Positions 40,593 through 50,972 are shown, counted from the stretch's first letter. The stretch: 64,000 nucleotides of DNA from Kaistella flava (ex Peng et al. 2021) (GCF_015191005.1 NZ_CP040442.1:1550001-1614000); one strand, 5' to 3'. Translations and numbers: made by a program. The notes: generated by a model from the letters alone, not told the origin.

Positions 40593-41927
40593 TTATTTTT
40601 TTCTAATAACCATCATTAATAGATTTCTTTTGACTTTAACCAGATTCAGATCATACTGTTGGAGATCTTCGTTTAAAGCCAATATATCTGAAGTGGAAGA
40701 AATTTTCAAATCAATATTATCTGTATAACCAGTTTCATCAATAATCGGATAACTAATATCTTTTTCACTATTAAGAAGATTGGTTAATGTTGCCAACTTA
40801 GCATTTTGTATAACTGCTGGCTTTTGATAAAAGGTGATTATTTTCTTGCCTGCTTTGGTTTTTATTTTATCTTTATTGGAGGTTCTTACAAGCACTAAAC
40901 AGTCTGTTAACCTATTTTCGAATTGAATGTTATACTCAGTATATCGGTTGAGATCTTGGATGATATAGTCATTAAGTTTGTCCTTCTCATTTTCAGGAAC
41001 TAAAATGTCGTAGCTATAAAGATTGTCTTCGTAAAACCTGTGGTTACTGCTATCAGGCATTACTCCTTGTGTATTTTCCATTTTAAAAATCATTCTTTTT
41101 TCATTAAAAAGCGTCTCTTTCCTTTGACGAAAAACATCAAAACCCAACGAAAAATAGATGGACCCTAGTGTCTGATTACTGAACAATCTCCCATTTATTA
41201 TTCCTTTATCATTTTCGCGTAAAGTCCCGCCACCACCTAAACCTTTTACAATACCTTTCAGTAATATCGAATAGTGCTGTAAATTGACATTTTGATGATA
41301 GGAATAAAAATCACTACTGAGGAAAATAGGTTTATCTGAATTTAATTGCACCACAGTCTGCAAGGAAGAAGGACTACTTGTCAAAATTTCATTAACAGTT
41401 TTTTCAGAAAGCTGCCCCATATCGGTAGTATTAATGAGTTTACCGTCCTTAATCCAAATGAGAAAGGGTACGCCAAAATGCGGAAAAAGTTCATGAAGGA
41501 CCCGATCATTACTTATGGTACTCATCCTCGTTACTTTTTCCACATTTGATTTGTGAAAATATTCATTAAGTGATGAGGTACTTTCTTTTGAAACAGGAAC
41601 AATAGCAAATTTACTATTGAACTCTTTTTGAAGACGTAAAGTTTCAGCGACGGATAGTGCAGAAGATGAACAAGAACTTGCCCAGAAGGCGATAATAAGC
41701 AATTTATCCTTGTCCATTTGGAGTTTCTCAACAGGAATAGAAGAATTTACTGTTTCGAAAGGCAAATCCCATATCTCGTGAGGAATGGTATCGCCAATTT
41801 GTAGAGGTTCAAATTTGTGAATTAATGATGGATTCGCCAGTGTCTGAGCAGGGATTAGGATTAAAAAATTGCAGAATAATAGAGCAAAGATTATCACTAA
41901 TCCTTTCTGCAAAAGAAAATTTTTCAT
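40593..41927 (-). CDS. Thioredoxin-fold (TlpA/AhpC-like) exported protein lacking CxxC
   Basis: 444 residues with a signal sequence (MKNFLLQKGLVIIFALLFC...). Residues ~40-185 follow TlpA/AhpC folds (LQIGDTIPHEIWDL, IIAFWASSCSSSALS, HFGVPFLIWIKDG), but the active site is CSSS: the second Cys is missing. The C-terminal ~250 residues are unknown and contain GGGGTLRENDKG. First gene of the susC-susD operon. Redox activity would need a single Cys or a partner; a binding role is equally likely. Confidence 0.75.
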   Translation of the reverse strand: MKNFLLQKGLVIIFALLFCNFLILIPAQTLANPSLIHKFEPLQIGDTIPHEIWDLPFETVNSSIPVEKLQMDKDKLLIIAFWASSCSSSALSVAETLRLQKEFNSKFAIVPVSKESTSSLNEYFHKSNVEKVTRMSTISNDRVLHELFPHFGVPFLIWIKDGKLINTTDMGQLSEKTVNEILTSSPSSLQTVVQLNSDKPIFLSSDFYSYHQNVNLQHYSILLKGIVKGLGGGGTLRENDKGIINGRLFSNQTLGSIYFSLGFDVFRQRKETLFNEKRMIFKMENTQGVMPDSSNHRFYEDNLYSYDILVPENEKDKLNDYIIQDLNRYTEYNIQFENRLTDCLVLVRTSNKDKIKTKAGKKIITFYQKPAVIQNAKLATLTNLLNSEKDISYPIIDETGYTDNIDLKISSTSDILALNEDLQQYDLNLVKVKRNLLMMVIRKK

Positions 41928-42272
41928 AATTTTGTAAAGGTTTTTAATTAAGATTAATTACTATTCATGCTCTTTTCCCGAGGTCGCCAAAACTGGTGGG
42001 GAAAGGGCTTTTTTTAGGTGGTAACTATCAAGTCATAGGATTTAAATTTTTAATTATTATGTTTGATCAATTTTTAATCAATTGATAAAATTCAGTCTTT
42101 TAGAAAAAATGGCTGACCTAAGAGTTATTTGGGTTAGAAATAGAAGCTTTTTTCATTCTTTTTAAACCGATTTTTTAATTAGTGTAAAATTCTTTAACTG
42201 TTTTCATGAACTCTTCGTGGAGTATTCGTGAACACTTCAATTAAGCACTGTTTTTTTTTTAATGTTTCTATT

Positions 42273-42747
42273 CTTTTGGCTTCGGCTTCCTCAGCCAACA
42301 AATATGATAGAATTGCTTTAGGGGAAAGCCTGTAGAAACTTATGAAGAAGAGTCACTCTCCCGCTAAAACTATCCTTTAAAATTATTGATATGAATGTCT
42401 CGTTCTATAATGAATTATTATAAAAAAAGATTTTAGTTTGTATTATCATACCATTTATCTGAACTGCTCTTTTGCAGTGAAATTCTCAAATACTTTTCAT
42501 GAATTCCTCATGAACTCCTCATGAAGTATCCTAGGGGGAACCATGAAGCATCCCAGAAGGATCTTCTGGTAATTTTTTTAGGTGACCCTTCCTAAAATAG
42601 CCAGACAGATTAGCTCCTTTTGGCTTCGGCTTCGCTCACCCACCAAAATTGATCGGACTGCCTTAGGGGAAAGCGTGTAGAAACACTTTTACAGTGGATT
42701 CACTTTCCCGCTAAAGACCAATCCTTTGAAAGAGTATTGATATGAAG
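42273..42747 (+). repeat. Tandem pair of structured repeats, 344 bp apart
   Basis: Copy 1 at 42273-42396, copy 2 at 42617-42747. Shared blocks in order: CTTTTGGCTTCGGCTTC, TTAGGGGAAAGC, TGTAGAAAC, CCCGCTAAA, ATCCTTT and TTGATATGAA. TTTAG/CTAAA and GGGGA/TCCC can pair around a variable loop. Each is preceded by CATGAACTC-type short repeats (42205 and 42497). No coding frame was found in 41928-42750. Confidence 0.6.
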
Positions 42748-42756
42748 ATTTGCTTT

Positions 42757-42950
42757 TTAAGAGCTGTCGTTGAAGTAGAGAATGCCTCTGTTCATGATTT
42801 TAGAGCATTGAAGATGTTGATTATGTAATCTTATTTCCCGTGAAGCAATTAAGCCACAATGGTTACGCAACCACTGTAAGTGTCGTTCTACTATATTGTT
42901 ATAGAAAGCATAGCTTAGGGAATTGAGAAATCTGAATACAAAACAGCGTG
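42757..42950 (-). pseudogene. Open fragment without start, unidentified
   Basis: A ~65-codon open stretch (…FYNNIVERHLQWLRNHCGLI...ending FNDSS and a stop) lies right after the second structured RNA on the same strand but has no start codon. It looks like the C-terminal remnant of a larger gene, possibly a transposase; I cannot name it. Confidence 0.3.
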
Positions 42951-42963
42951 GGTCTCAACTTAC

Positions 42964-43069
42964 CGAACAGAGGTACTGGTATACCTGACAACGATAAGAG
43001 AGCCCACGCCTAGGTCGTGAGCATCTTGCTTATCCTCTCGTTGTCTAAAAATTACCAGTTTTCTGTTCG
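42964..43069 (-). ncRNA. Structured RNA, copy B
   Basis: Reverse-strand homologue of 18378-18481. Stems: CGAACAGA/TCTGTTCG (TACTGA/TCAGTA in copy A), ACTGGTA/TACCAGT, GACAACG/CGTTGTC (A-U instead of G-C in copy A) and a GCTCACG/CGTGGGC tip. Compensatory changes support a real RNA fold. Confidence 0.65.
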
Positions 43070-43224
43070 AGATTCTAAGCGAATGCTTCTATATTCTTTG
43101 AAGTATCGCAAAATTACATTTTTGTTTGTAATCTTGAGACAAATATAATAAATTATTTCGACATTACCGAATTCGGTAATGGAAATTTTACTAATTACAC
43201 TCAAATTGCAATAAATATGCAATT

Positions 43225-43482
43225 ATGAACGAGTTTAAAACCGATGAGATTAAAGCATTAGTTGCTCAAAAAATTAAGGAAATAAAAGGAAAAGTTCCAT
43301 ATTCCAAGATTGCTGAAAAATGTAATCTCACGGAAGCACGAGTAAGTGACGCAGCTAATAATAAAATAGATTATCAATTAACAACATTGATAGAAATTGC
43401 AACGGGTTTACGAGTACATCCCAGAGAAATCTTTGATATACTTTTTGATTTTGAAGAATACTATGATGAATTAGATAAATAA
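43225..43482 (+). CDS. XRE-family HTH protein
   Basis: 85 residues: IKEIKGKVPYSKIAEKCNLTEARVSDAANNKIDYQLTTLIEIATGL, a Cro/C1-type HTH filling almost the whole protein. Divergent from the structured RNA copy B and followed by a clean terminator. It may be an orphan antitoxin for the truncated RelE/YoeB-type remnant 200 bp downstream; that pairing is a guess. Confidence 0.75.
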   Translation: MNEFKTDEIKALVAQKIKEIKGKVPYSKIAEKCNLTEARVSDAANNKIDYQLTTLIEIATGLRVHPREIFDILFDFEEYYDELDK

Positions 43483-43538
43483 ATTCTGATGAGAGTTGGA
43501 GATTTATTGTATGTATGAAAGACAAATAAACCTATTCG

Positions 43539-43567
43539 CCGAAGTTTCTGACTTCGGAGTTTTTTTT
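43539..43567 (+). terminator. Rho-independent terminator of the XRE gene
   Basis: CCGAAGT/ACTTCGG stem with a short loop followed by eight T. Confidence 0.88.
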
Positions 43568-43680
43568 CAGCAAACCTAAATTGTGTTAGAGGTTTTTTTA
43601 TTTTACTTCCCAATTGCTTCATAATATCGATCAGAGCATTGCTGTAATACTACTTTGGTTTCTTCTAATCTTTTCATAGT

Positions 43681-43905
43681 TTAGCTACTCATAAAAAAGC
43701 AGGAAACAAAGCGGTATTAAACAAAATATTGGTGTTTTTTGAAGAACTTGTAGAATATCCTTTTACAGGAACTGGCAAACCCGAACCTTTAAAACACAAT
43801 CTTTCTGGCCTTTGGTCTCGAAGAATAAACAAAGAATACAGACTCATTTACGAAGTAGAAAACCAAACCGTTTTTATTCTTTCTGCTTACGGACATTATT
43901 TGTAA
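43681..43905 (+). pseudogene. Txe/YoeB-family toxin remnant (N-terminus lost)
   Basis: An open frame without start encodes KKAGNKAVLNKILVFFEEL, then PFTGTGKPEPLKHNLSGLWS and RRINKEYRLIYEV...ILSAYGHYL, the conserved C-terminal three quarters of YoeB-type ribosome-dependent mRNA endonucleases, including the catalytic-region Arg and terminal HY. A stop lies 21 bp upstream in frame and no ATG intervenes, so the N-terminal strand and the antitoxin are missing. Confidence 0.8.
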
Positions 43906-43929
43906 AACCACCCCGAAGAAGGTGGTTTT
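43904..43929 (+). terminator. Terminator of the toxin remnant
   Basis: AAAACCACC/GGTGGTTTT, 9-bp stem with an 8-base loop, followed by T-rich sequence. Confidence 0.75.
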
Positions 43930-44034
43930 TATTTTTTCTTTTAAAGAATTTACCGGTTTATAAACCCCTATTAATAATGCGTTTACGCAAGTTTAGGAAT
44001 GGAATATTGGAATTTGTTGGTATTAGACGGAACC

Positions 44035-44473
44035 TTATAAAAGTCTTAATAAATCTTTTTTTAACAGTTCAGTATCTGTATCAAATTTCTTCTTCTTTAC
44101 AAATTCTGCAAGTAAATCAATTTTTTCTAAAATAGATTCTTTTAAAAATATATAACGCTCATCATCTGACTTGCTAAAAAAATTCTTATCGTTTATAACA
44201 ATTGGAATACCTACGGATTTTTCCTTCTTGCGGTAATCTATTGGCTCTAAATCCTGTAAGAGATATACATAAAATTCGAATAAAATTAATACTAAATCTT
44301 TACCATAATTTGTATTTTCTGCTTTTTTTTAATTGATTATTTATTCCTTTTTCTCCAAAAACATAGGCTCTAAAAAGTTTTCCTTTTTCAAAAACTAAAG
44401 CTTGTTCATCGACATCAACAGTTCCATCGGCAGTCGTTTTAACAAAGCATCCGAAAATACTATTATCATTCAT
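44035..44473 (-). pseudogene. Frameshifted small gene behind the RHS locus (candidate immunity gene)
   Basis: Starts MNDNSIFGCFVKTTADGTVD. The frame shifts at a run of eight A (plus-strand T run 44323-44330), after which the remainder (AENTNYGKDLVLILFEFYVYL...KKDLLRLL) is open to a stop at 44035. One extra A explains it. Its place directly after the putative immunity gene suggests a second, now disrupted or phase-variable, immunity or toxin-associated gene. Family not recognised. Confidence 0.65.
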
Positions 44474-44479
44474 TAGTGA

Positions 44480-44848
44480 TTAAAGTATATCAAAATTTTT
44501 TGCAATGATTTTAATTACACTATCTGTAGAATTTAAATTAAATATATATATATTCAAGTCAATATCATCTAAATGACCCTTCCATTTACCATATATTGTT
44601 TTTAAATCTTGATTCTCTTTTCCTCCTGTATATGCTTCAAGTATAGCTTCTTCGGCAATTACCCCAAAATTTAAATTAAGACAAGACCAATAAACATCCT
44701 CGAAAATTACGCTTTTTAAACATCCATCTTGAAATTCAATATTCAAAACAAGTGTGTCATTATCTCCCGGATTTTTACGATCGATGAAGATTTCTTTAAG
44801 CACAGCATCGTGCCACTCTATAGTGTTAAAATTTATCATTTTGGCCAT
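44480..44848 (-). CDS. Putative immunity protein of the RHS toxin
   Basis: 122 residues, small, acidic and soluble (NTIEWHDAVLKEIFIDRKNPG...FEDVYWSCLNLNFGVIAEEAI). It overlaps the 3' end of the RHS gene by 13 bp, the usual arrangement for the immunity gene of a polymorphic toxin. The WHDxxL...DR.NPG...NFG pattern looks like a conserved family, but I cannot assign an Imm number. Confidence 0.65.
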   Translation of the reverse strand: MAKMINFNTIEWHDAVLKEIFIDRKNPGDNDTLVLNIEFQDGCLKSVIFEDVYWSCLNLNFGVIAEEAILEAYTGGKENQDLKTIYGKWKGHLDDIDLNIYIFNLNSTDSVIKIIAKNFDIL

Positions 44849-47800
44849 TTTGCATTATCAAAAATATGTTTTCCACTGCCATTTATATGAAAATGACTAA
44901 CGTTCGGTCCTTTTTTTCCTGGCATAGTTGCAGGATCAATTCTTAGTTTTTCAATAAATTTACCATTTTGAATCTCCCCATAAGACGACGTTCTAAATGG
45001 GTTTTCAACTAAATTACTAGGAATCTTTAAATCTTTTGGTAACACAACCCCATCTCTTGTAACGGTAAAAACACCTTTAGCTTCTGCTTTCTCTACTCCC
45101 ATAATTGCTTTTGCTTCCGCACCTGCAATTTTGGTGTTTTTTGTTATGATTAAAGCAGCTCCTCCTAATAAAAGCGCTCCTTTTTGCTCATCAGGTTCTA
45201 GTTCTTCGAACCAATTATTAAACAGAATTCCCGCAACATCTCCTATTCCAAGAAGATCACTTCCCATCATCATTACAGCCGCTCCTCCCGGCTGTGGACC
45301 ATTCCAAAGTGAAGATTGACGTTGAAAATTATATTCAGCACGCGTTTGTCCACCGTGATATTGTGCAAAACCTTTATCAGTACACAAAAAACAGTCTCCT
45401 CGCAAATAAGGATTTGCTTCTTTTTTCTTCCCTTGTAAAACAACTTCCTGTATTTGGACTTCATTTTCACCGCTAGGAAGTGTTTTAACATCGTCAACAC
45501 CTTCAGGACATTTACCACCAGGACAGCCATCTGCTATCATTCCTGTTGGATCTGTAAAAAATATTGGATTATTATTTACATAAGTATAGGGACTGAATCG
45601 TCTGGAAGTTTCTGCTAATATATCTTGTGTTCCCCATCTGCCAATATCCGGCATATACATCCTCGCCCCATAATCATACATTCCGGTTTCCTGTAACTCC
45701 TTTCCGTTGTACTTGTAGTTGTAAGTAGCTGTAGATTGGTTTTCATTATAACCTTCATGTTTTAAGCCAAAAGGATAATAATTGCTTTCAGTATCGATGG
45801 TAAGAGCTCCTGCGCTGTTTTTATAGTAACTTAACCTTATATTTCCGAGATGATCGGTATAGTTGTAAATGTACGTATTTTTTATAAAATCATAATAACC
45901 TTCTGCAGTAGGTATGAATTGTAAAGTAGGGGGACTAATATGGATGTTATTACTTCCGTCATCTGTTGTGACTGCTAAATAATGAAAACCATTTAAATAA
46001 TCTGTAATTTCTATAGTTTTTCCAATACTCGACTTTAATCCTGTATATCTAGTTTTCCTTAGTTTTGTGCCATTGGAATCGTATCGATAATTTGTACGTA
46101 CATTTACGGGTCGAGAATAAGGGTTAGGAATATAAGTTTCTTCAAAAAGTAATCCAGTTATAAGATTAGAATAATTGTACTCTATTAAATTAATACCTTT
46201 ATCTTTATTGTTGGTCATATTACCATTGGAGTCGCTCCCTATCGTATTTCCTGAAATATCAGGGTATCCTAAGTAATTCGTAGAGGAATCCGTAACACTG
46301 TGTAACTGATTACCACTGTACTTGTAAGTTAAATCATCAATTTTCTGAGCTTTAAAATAATCGATACCACCATATCTTTTTAACGTTAGGATATTACCGT
46401 TTGCATCATAGGAGAGCTCTTCATTATAGGCTTTAGTAAGGGGAATAACCTCATTGGGTTTCTGATAGGTGGCTCCTAAAAGTCTATTTAATTTATCATA
46501 TGTATAGCTATATCTTCTCAGAGATTGATCATTGGAAGTAATCCAATCTACTTCTGAGATATTTCCATTGAACTTTTTAGGTGTAATAACAGAATTTGTA
46601 GGGTTATCATATCTGATTTCGTAAGCAAAGAGTTTATTCCCAAGGTTTGAAGGATCGTTAATTTTCGTCATCCAGCCACGGATATTGTAGGCATAATTGA
46701 TTTTCTGAATGTTATTGCCTACTTTCTTATAATCCAACTGCCCGATTTCATTGTACGTATTTTCTGCCAATATTTCAGGTGATTGGTTGTTTACCTGATG
46801 CTTGTGAACCAAAAGACGGTTTTGGTGGTCGTAAGAAAACGTTTCTTCAATTTTTACTTCAGTGTCGCTATGCAACCTTTTATGGTCTGTAAATATATTC
46901 TGTGGAACGCCGGTAAAATCGAGGATACTTTCTGTTTTGGTATAACCGCCAAGATGATTGATTGAATGACTTCCAATAACTCTTCCTTTTCTATCGTAGA
47001 AACTATAATTTTTTGTCCAGTTATCATCTTCGATGTTTTTAACAAAAGAAGCGAGGGACAGAGATTGGGTGGATTGATTTACTCCAGCAGGAAAAATATC
47101 TTCCAGAATCGGGGTTCCCTGAATAGCGTTGCCTGTGGGATATGGTGTTCCTGTAGGATAACTATCGTAATAATTGACTGAAAGCAAAGTCATGCTCCCT
47201 GTCGGAAAAGCATTCTTAGTATAGAATAATTGCAATCCCTGTAAAATAGTAGAAGCAGTTGATACTCGCACTTCATTATTAGATCCATTCATATTATTTA
47301 GGGCAGTCTGCATGGTAGAGCGGGTTGCTGTATTTTTAAAGAAACCTGTATAAACGACTCTTCCAAACTGATCATATTTTGTGAAAAGCCAGCCTTTTGC
47401 TTTGAAATTATTGTTAGTTCCTGCTAAATTGGCATCTTGGGTTAAAACCAGACGGTCTTGTTTGTCATAGACCATATATTCCCAGCCTTTTCCAGGGAGT
47501 TTTTTCTCTACTAATCTTCCTCTTCCGTCATAGCGATATTGGTAGCAAAGATCATTTAAAATAGGGTCTGTTAACGTGTAAAGAGTTGTTGGTATTGCAG
47601 AGGCTTCAATTGCCTGAACTGCTAAAGGTGAAACAACAAAAGCTAATTGATTGTATTCGTTGTAAACATAGTAAGTATCAACTTGATTAACTCCGTCATT
47701 CTTTCTTACTAAAACCGTCTGTCGTTCTCCGTTTTTGAATTCTATGGTTTCATTGCCATCTTCATCTTTTACTGTATTTTTATACAACATCGCATCTGCA

Positions 47801-48393
47801 TAATTACTTCCTTTTATTAAATTAGAAAAAGTAGCATTATTTGTCCATGGAACTGGCGTGGCTGTGATAGTAAAATTAATAACCGCATCAAGTGCGTCGT
47901 TAACTTCATACTTAAAAGTTACAGGTTTGTTTGCCCAAGCCGAGCCGACTTGAAACAAACTGTCTATTCTATTTAATGGAGAATTTTCTAAAGATTTTCT
48001 GGAATAGATTTTTTCTGAGCCATAAATATTTGGAGTAGTTGCATTAGCCAAAGGATTTGGAACAATGGCACCGTTTAAAGTTCCCAATTGTGGAACAGGA
48101 AGGTGATCTAAAACTTGCCTCCCAAATCCATCATATTCAATATGAGAAACAATATCTTTTCCTGTATATGATGCTTTTATGGCTATGCTTTGTTTTGGGC
48201 GACCTAACCCATCAAAATAAGTGACTGACTGTATTTGCTTTGTACTTGTATTACTTGATGCAGTAGGTTCTAAATAAGTCCTACTGAAAACATAGTTTTC
48301 ATTTATCGAAATTCCGGTAGGCGGTGTAGTATTTTGGGCAATAGCAAAATTCGATAACAGTAACAAACAAAATAATGATAAAGTTTTTTTCAT
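44836..48393 (-). CDS. RHS-repeat polymorphic toxin (DUF6443 N-terminus)
   Basis: 1185 residues: signal peptide (1-19), DUF6443 domain (TYFDGLGRPKQSIAIKAS..., 20-150), YD/RHS repeats, the RHS core (YTDHLGNIRLSYY, YPFGL, YDYGARMYMPDIGRW, FSPYTYVNNNP, FFTDPTGM, to ~960) and a variable C-terminal ~220 residues. The last part, ending KGPNVSHFHINGSGKHIF, is the presumed toxin domain with a conserved His-rich motif; its class is unknown. It starts 6 bp after the SpvB-like gene and ends overlapping the immunity gene. Confidence 0.88.
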   Translation of the reverse strand: MKKTLSLFCLLLLSNFAIAQNTTPPTGISINENYVFSRTYLEPTASSNTSTKQIQSVTYFDGLGRPKQSIAIKASYTGKDIVSHIEYDGFGRQVLDHLPVPQLGTLNGAIVPNPLANATTPNIYGSEKIYSRKSLENSPLNRIDSLFQVGSAWANKPVTFKYEVNDALDAVINFTITATPVPWTNNATFSNLIKGSNYADAMLYKNTVKDEDGNETIEFKNGERQTVLVRKNDGVNQVDTYYVYNEYNQLAFVVSPLAVQAIEASAIPTTLYTLTDPILNDLCYQYRYDGRGRLVEKKLPGKGWEYMVYDKQDRLVLTQDANLAGTNNNFKAKGWLFTKYDQFGRVVYTGFFKNTATRSTMQTALNNMNGSNNEVRVSTASTILQGLQLFYTKNAFPTGSMTLLSVNYYDSYPTGTPYPTGNAIQGTPILEDIFPAGVNQSTQSLSLASFVKNIEDDNWTKNYSFYDRKGRVIGSHSINHLGGYTKTESILDFTGVPQNIFTDHKRLHSDTEVKIEETFSYDHQNRLLVHKHQVNNQSPEILAENTYNEIGQLDYKKVGNNIQKINYAYNIRGWMTKINDPSNLGNKLFAYEIRYDNPTNSVITPKKFNGNISEVDWITSNDQSLRRYSYTYDKLNRLLGATYQKPNEVIPLTKAYNEELSYDANGNILTLKRYGGIDYFKAQKIDDLTYKYSGNQLHSVTDSSTNYLGYPDISGNTIGSDSNGNMTNNKDKGINLIEYNYSNLITGLLFEETYIPNPYSRPVNVRTNYRYDSNGTKLRKTRYTGLKSSIGKTIEITDYLNGFHYLAVTTDDGSNNIHISPPTLQFIPTAEGYYDFIKNTYIYNYTDHLGNIRLSYYKNSAGALTIDTESNYYPFGLKHEGYNENQSTATYNYKYNGKELQETGMYDYGARMYMPDIGRWGTQDILAETSRRFSPYTYVNNNPIFFTDPTGMIADGCPGGKCPEGVDDVKTLPSGENEVQIQEVVLQGKKKEANPYLRGDCFLCTDKGFAQYHGGQTRAEYNFQRQSSLWNGPQPGGAAVMMMGSDLLGIGDVAGILFNNWFEELEPDEQKGALLLGGAALIITKNTKIAGAEAKAIMGVEKAEAKGVFTVTRDGVVLPKDLKIPSNLVENPFRTSSYGEIQNGKFIEKLRIDPATMPGKKGPNVSHFHINGSGKHIFDNAKWPK

Positions 48394-48399
48394 CTTTAA

Positions 48400-50937
48400 T
48401 TAATTTTTCGGGAAATAAAATAATAGATTTTGAAAAGACTTGTTATTTGGATAATTACCATTATGAGATCTTATAATAATATCACCATTAGTTTTAATTG
48501 TATAATACATCTGTCCATTGTACGAGTTGTGATCTGTTAAAGGTTTACAAATTCCTTGTATAGTTCCAATTTTCACGCCTATTGTCCATGGAAAATCGAC
48601 TGAATTTGATCCTGTATTAAATGAAATAGTAGCCTTATAATTTACATCTGTTTCTAGTACCCCTCCGCCTCCTGAGAATGGCGTTGTTGATACGTAACAG
48701 CTAACAGCTGGTCTACAACTTCCATTCTTGTTAGTGGTATTCTGACCATTAGTATCAATATCATTCTGTGCTTTTTGATCCGCATCAGCTTGGCTAACTA
48801 TAGAAGAATATTTTCCATCAGGAACAATGTAATTATAAGTTGTTCCTATATAATTTGACCCACAATTATTACGAGTAAATGTCTGGCTTTTTTCAATATT
48901 AAAATATTTACTCGGAGCATAATTATAAGAATATTCTTTCAGAATTTCACCATCTGTATTTTGCACTGACTCTAATCTGTTAGAGGAATCATATTTATAT
49001 ATTTCTCTAATTCCACTTGGCGGAGTGATACTGGTTACACCGATTAGTGGTTTGTAGGTATAAGTCGAAATCTGGTAATGAGGCAAACTAATTCTAAAGG
49101 TATCGAGTTTATCTATTAGGGTTGATTCGGAATAGTGTGGGCTTCCGTAATCTGAAGCCGTAATAATTGCTGCGGCTAATGCTGAAACTTGCGAATAAGT
49201 CGCTCCTTCTATTTTTGCAATTGGTTGGGTTTGGTTGTAACCCCAGATGATTGCTGTTGGAGTGCCTGATTTTGTAGTGTATTGTAGGAGATTACCATTA
49301 TTATCATAAAAATCATAGATTATACTTTCCACAGGGATATTAGAGTCTATACTATATGAGATAAACGAACTCGGAAAAAAATTAGTAGGGTTTGTATATT
49401 CCGTTTTTGTTCGAGAGGTAACATAATTCAAAAAAGAAGTTGATTTCCATATATCCTTGCTTCTGATTGTTTCTAATACGGGAGCCAAAATATTGTTATT
49501 AATTAATTTCAAATCATTGTATGTTGTTGAATATTTGTATGATATTTTACTTATTTCTTCTGGAAAGTATGACGATTCTGCTCCTGACATGTTAAGAGTA
49601 GTATTATCATCATATCGATATAAAGTGTTAGTGAAAATATTTCCATTTGGTAAATAATCTTCTATTATTGTAGAAAATTTAACAAAGGGCTTCACATCGA
49701 TTCTCCTTTTCTGTACCCAGTTGCCTCCAATTATGCTGGCATCAGTGACATAGTCATTTGATGTATTACCGCATTTATATACCAAAGAATTGTTTTCATT
49801 AAAGTTTTTACAATACGGTTTGTTGTTGAGGGTGACATACTCGGTAGATATTTTCTTGACTTCTATATTATCAGCAAAGAAATTTTCTTCGAGTAACTTT
49901 CCACGCTTACCACTTTCATCAATAAATTGCGTATCTATATTTTTCATATAATTCCCAATTCCGAAATTGCTATTATAGGGTCTCCACAAAATAATATTAT
50001 TTGCCATTGGATCTGAATCTAAATAATTAGGATAGGAAAAATAATTGCTAAAGACATATTCCTTGAAAAGACTGCCATTTACATATTCCTGAACTTTATT
50101 ATACTCAACATTAGGTTTCGAAAATATACTTTGCTCTATATTTGATCCAAACTCAGTAAATGTTTCTTTATCCGTTATGGAGTTTGGAAGCGTTGTTCTA
50201 TATTTTGCATATTTAAAAAAAATATAGTTTGTAAGTGAAATACCAGAAGAGCCTAAGGAAGGATTATCTCTATTTTTAAGATACTTATATTCTCTTATAA
50301 TATCATTTCCTGAACCAGATTTGTCTATCATCTTATATAATCGTAAACCACTAACATTATCATTAGAAGCTGTTAACTGAGGATAAAAATTTGATTGAGA
50401 GTTTCTAATTATTTTATAATTTATTTTATGTGGTTCAAAAAACATTTCGGTTCTCCCTCCAGTTGGATAAATTATCTCTTTTATCATTCCTACTTCCGCA
50501 TAAGTCGGATTAAAATCTCTATTAGTCCCAGTTAATGTCAAGTCTCCTGTATTTAGACTGAATGAGTAAGCAGGAATTATGGATTTATTATCATCTTTCC
50601 CATTCCAAAACCCCGAAAAATCCACCCCAAAAGTAGCTTCAGGAGGAAAATAAGTTACATTGTTATAATTGAATGTATATTTCTGATCATTAATGGCTAG
50701 TTCTGTTAGAAACCATCTTTTTGATTCAGTACCTTTTGGTAGTATTTTAAATTTTATTTTTTTTACAATCTGATTTTGACTTTTAACATCGATGCTTTCC
50801 AAGAAATCATATCTATAAGCCAAGTTGTCTGGAGTATTTTGATAATTGAAATCGATAGTGTAGATGCTCGTCAGTTTATTATCTGAAATGTTTTTAGTTA
50901 AAATTGCAATTTTATTAAGTTTTGTTTTCTTTAGAAC
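48400..50937 (-). pseudogene. SpvB/RHS-like secreted protein, C-terminal part (split by IS)
   Basis: About 845 open codons without a proper start (a TTG at 50823 is not needed). Segments such as WGYNQTQPIAKIEGATYSQV, PLIGVTSITPPSGIREIYKYD and GEILKEYSYNY are those of Bacteroidetes RHS-associated proteins. The N-terminal part lies beyond the IS30 element at 52053-53144. If still translated it would lack a signal peptide. Confidence 0.8.
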
Positions 50938-50972
50938 TTACATTCAATTAATAAATGCAACGGTTAATAAAA

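Noticed and set aside
18378..43069. The inverted structured-RNA copies as the terminal repeats of one 25-kb transposon
   Set aside because: Similarity stops with the folded region, the stems differ by compensatory changes rather than being identical ends, and no target duplication is visible.
43812..44135. A 107-codon plus-strand frame
   Set aside because: It overlaps the YoeB remnant in another frame and runs antisense to the frameshifted gene; its composition is not protein-like.
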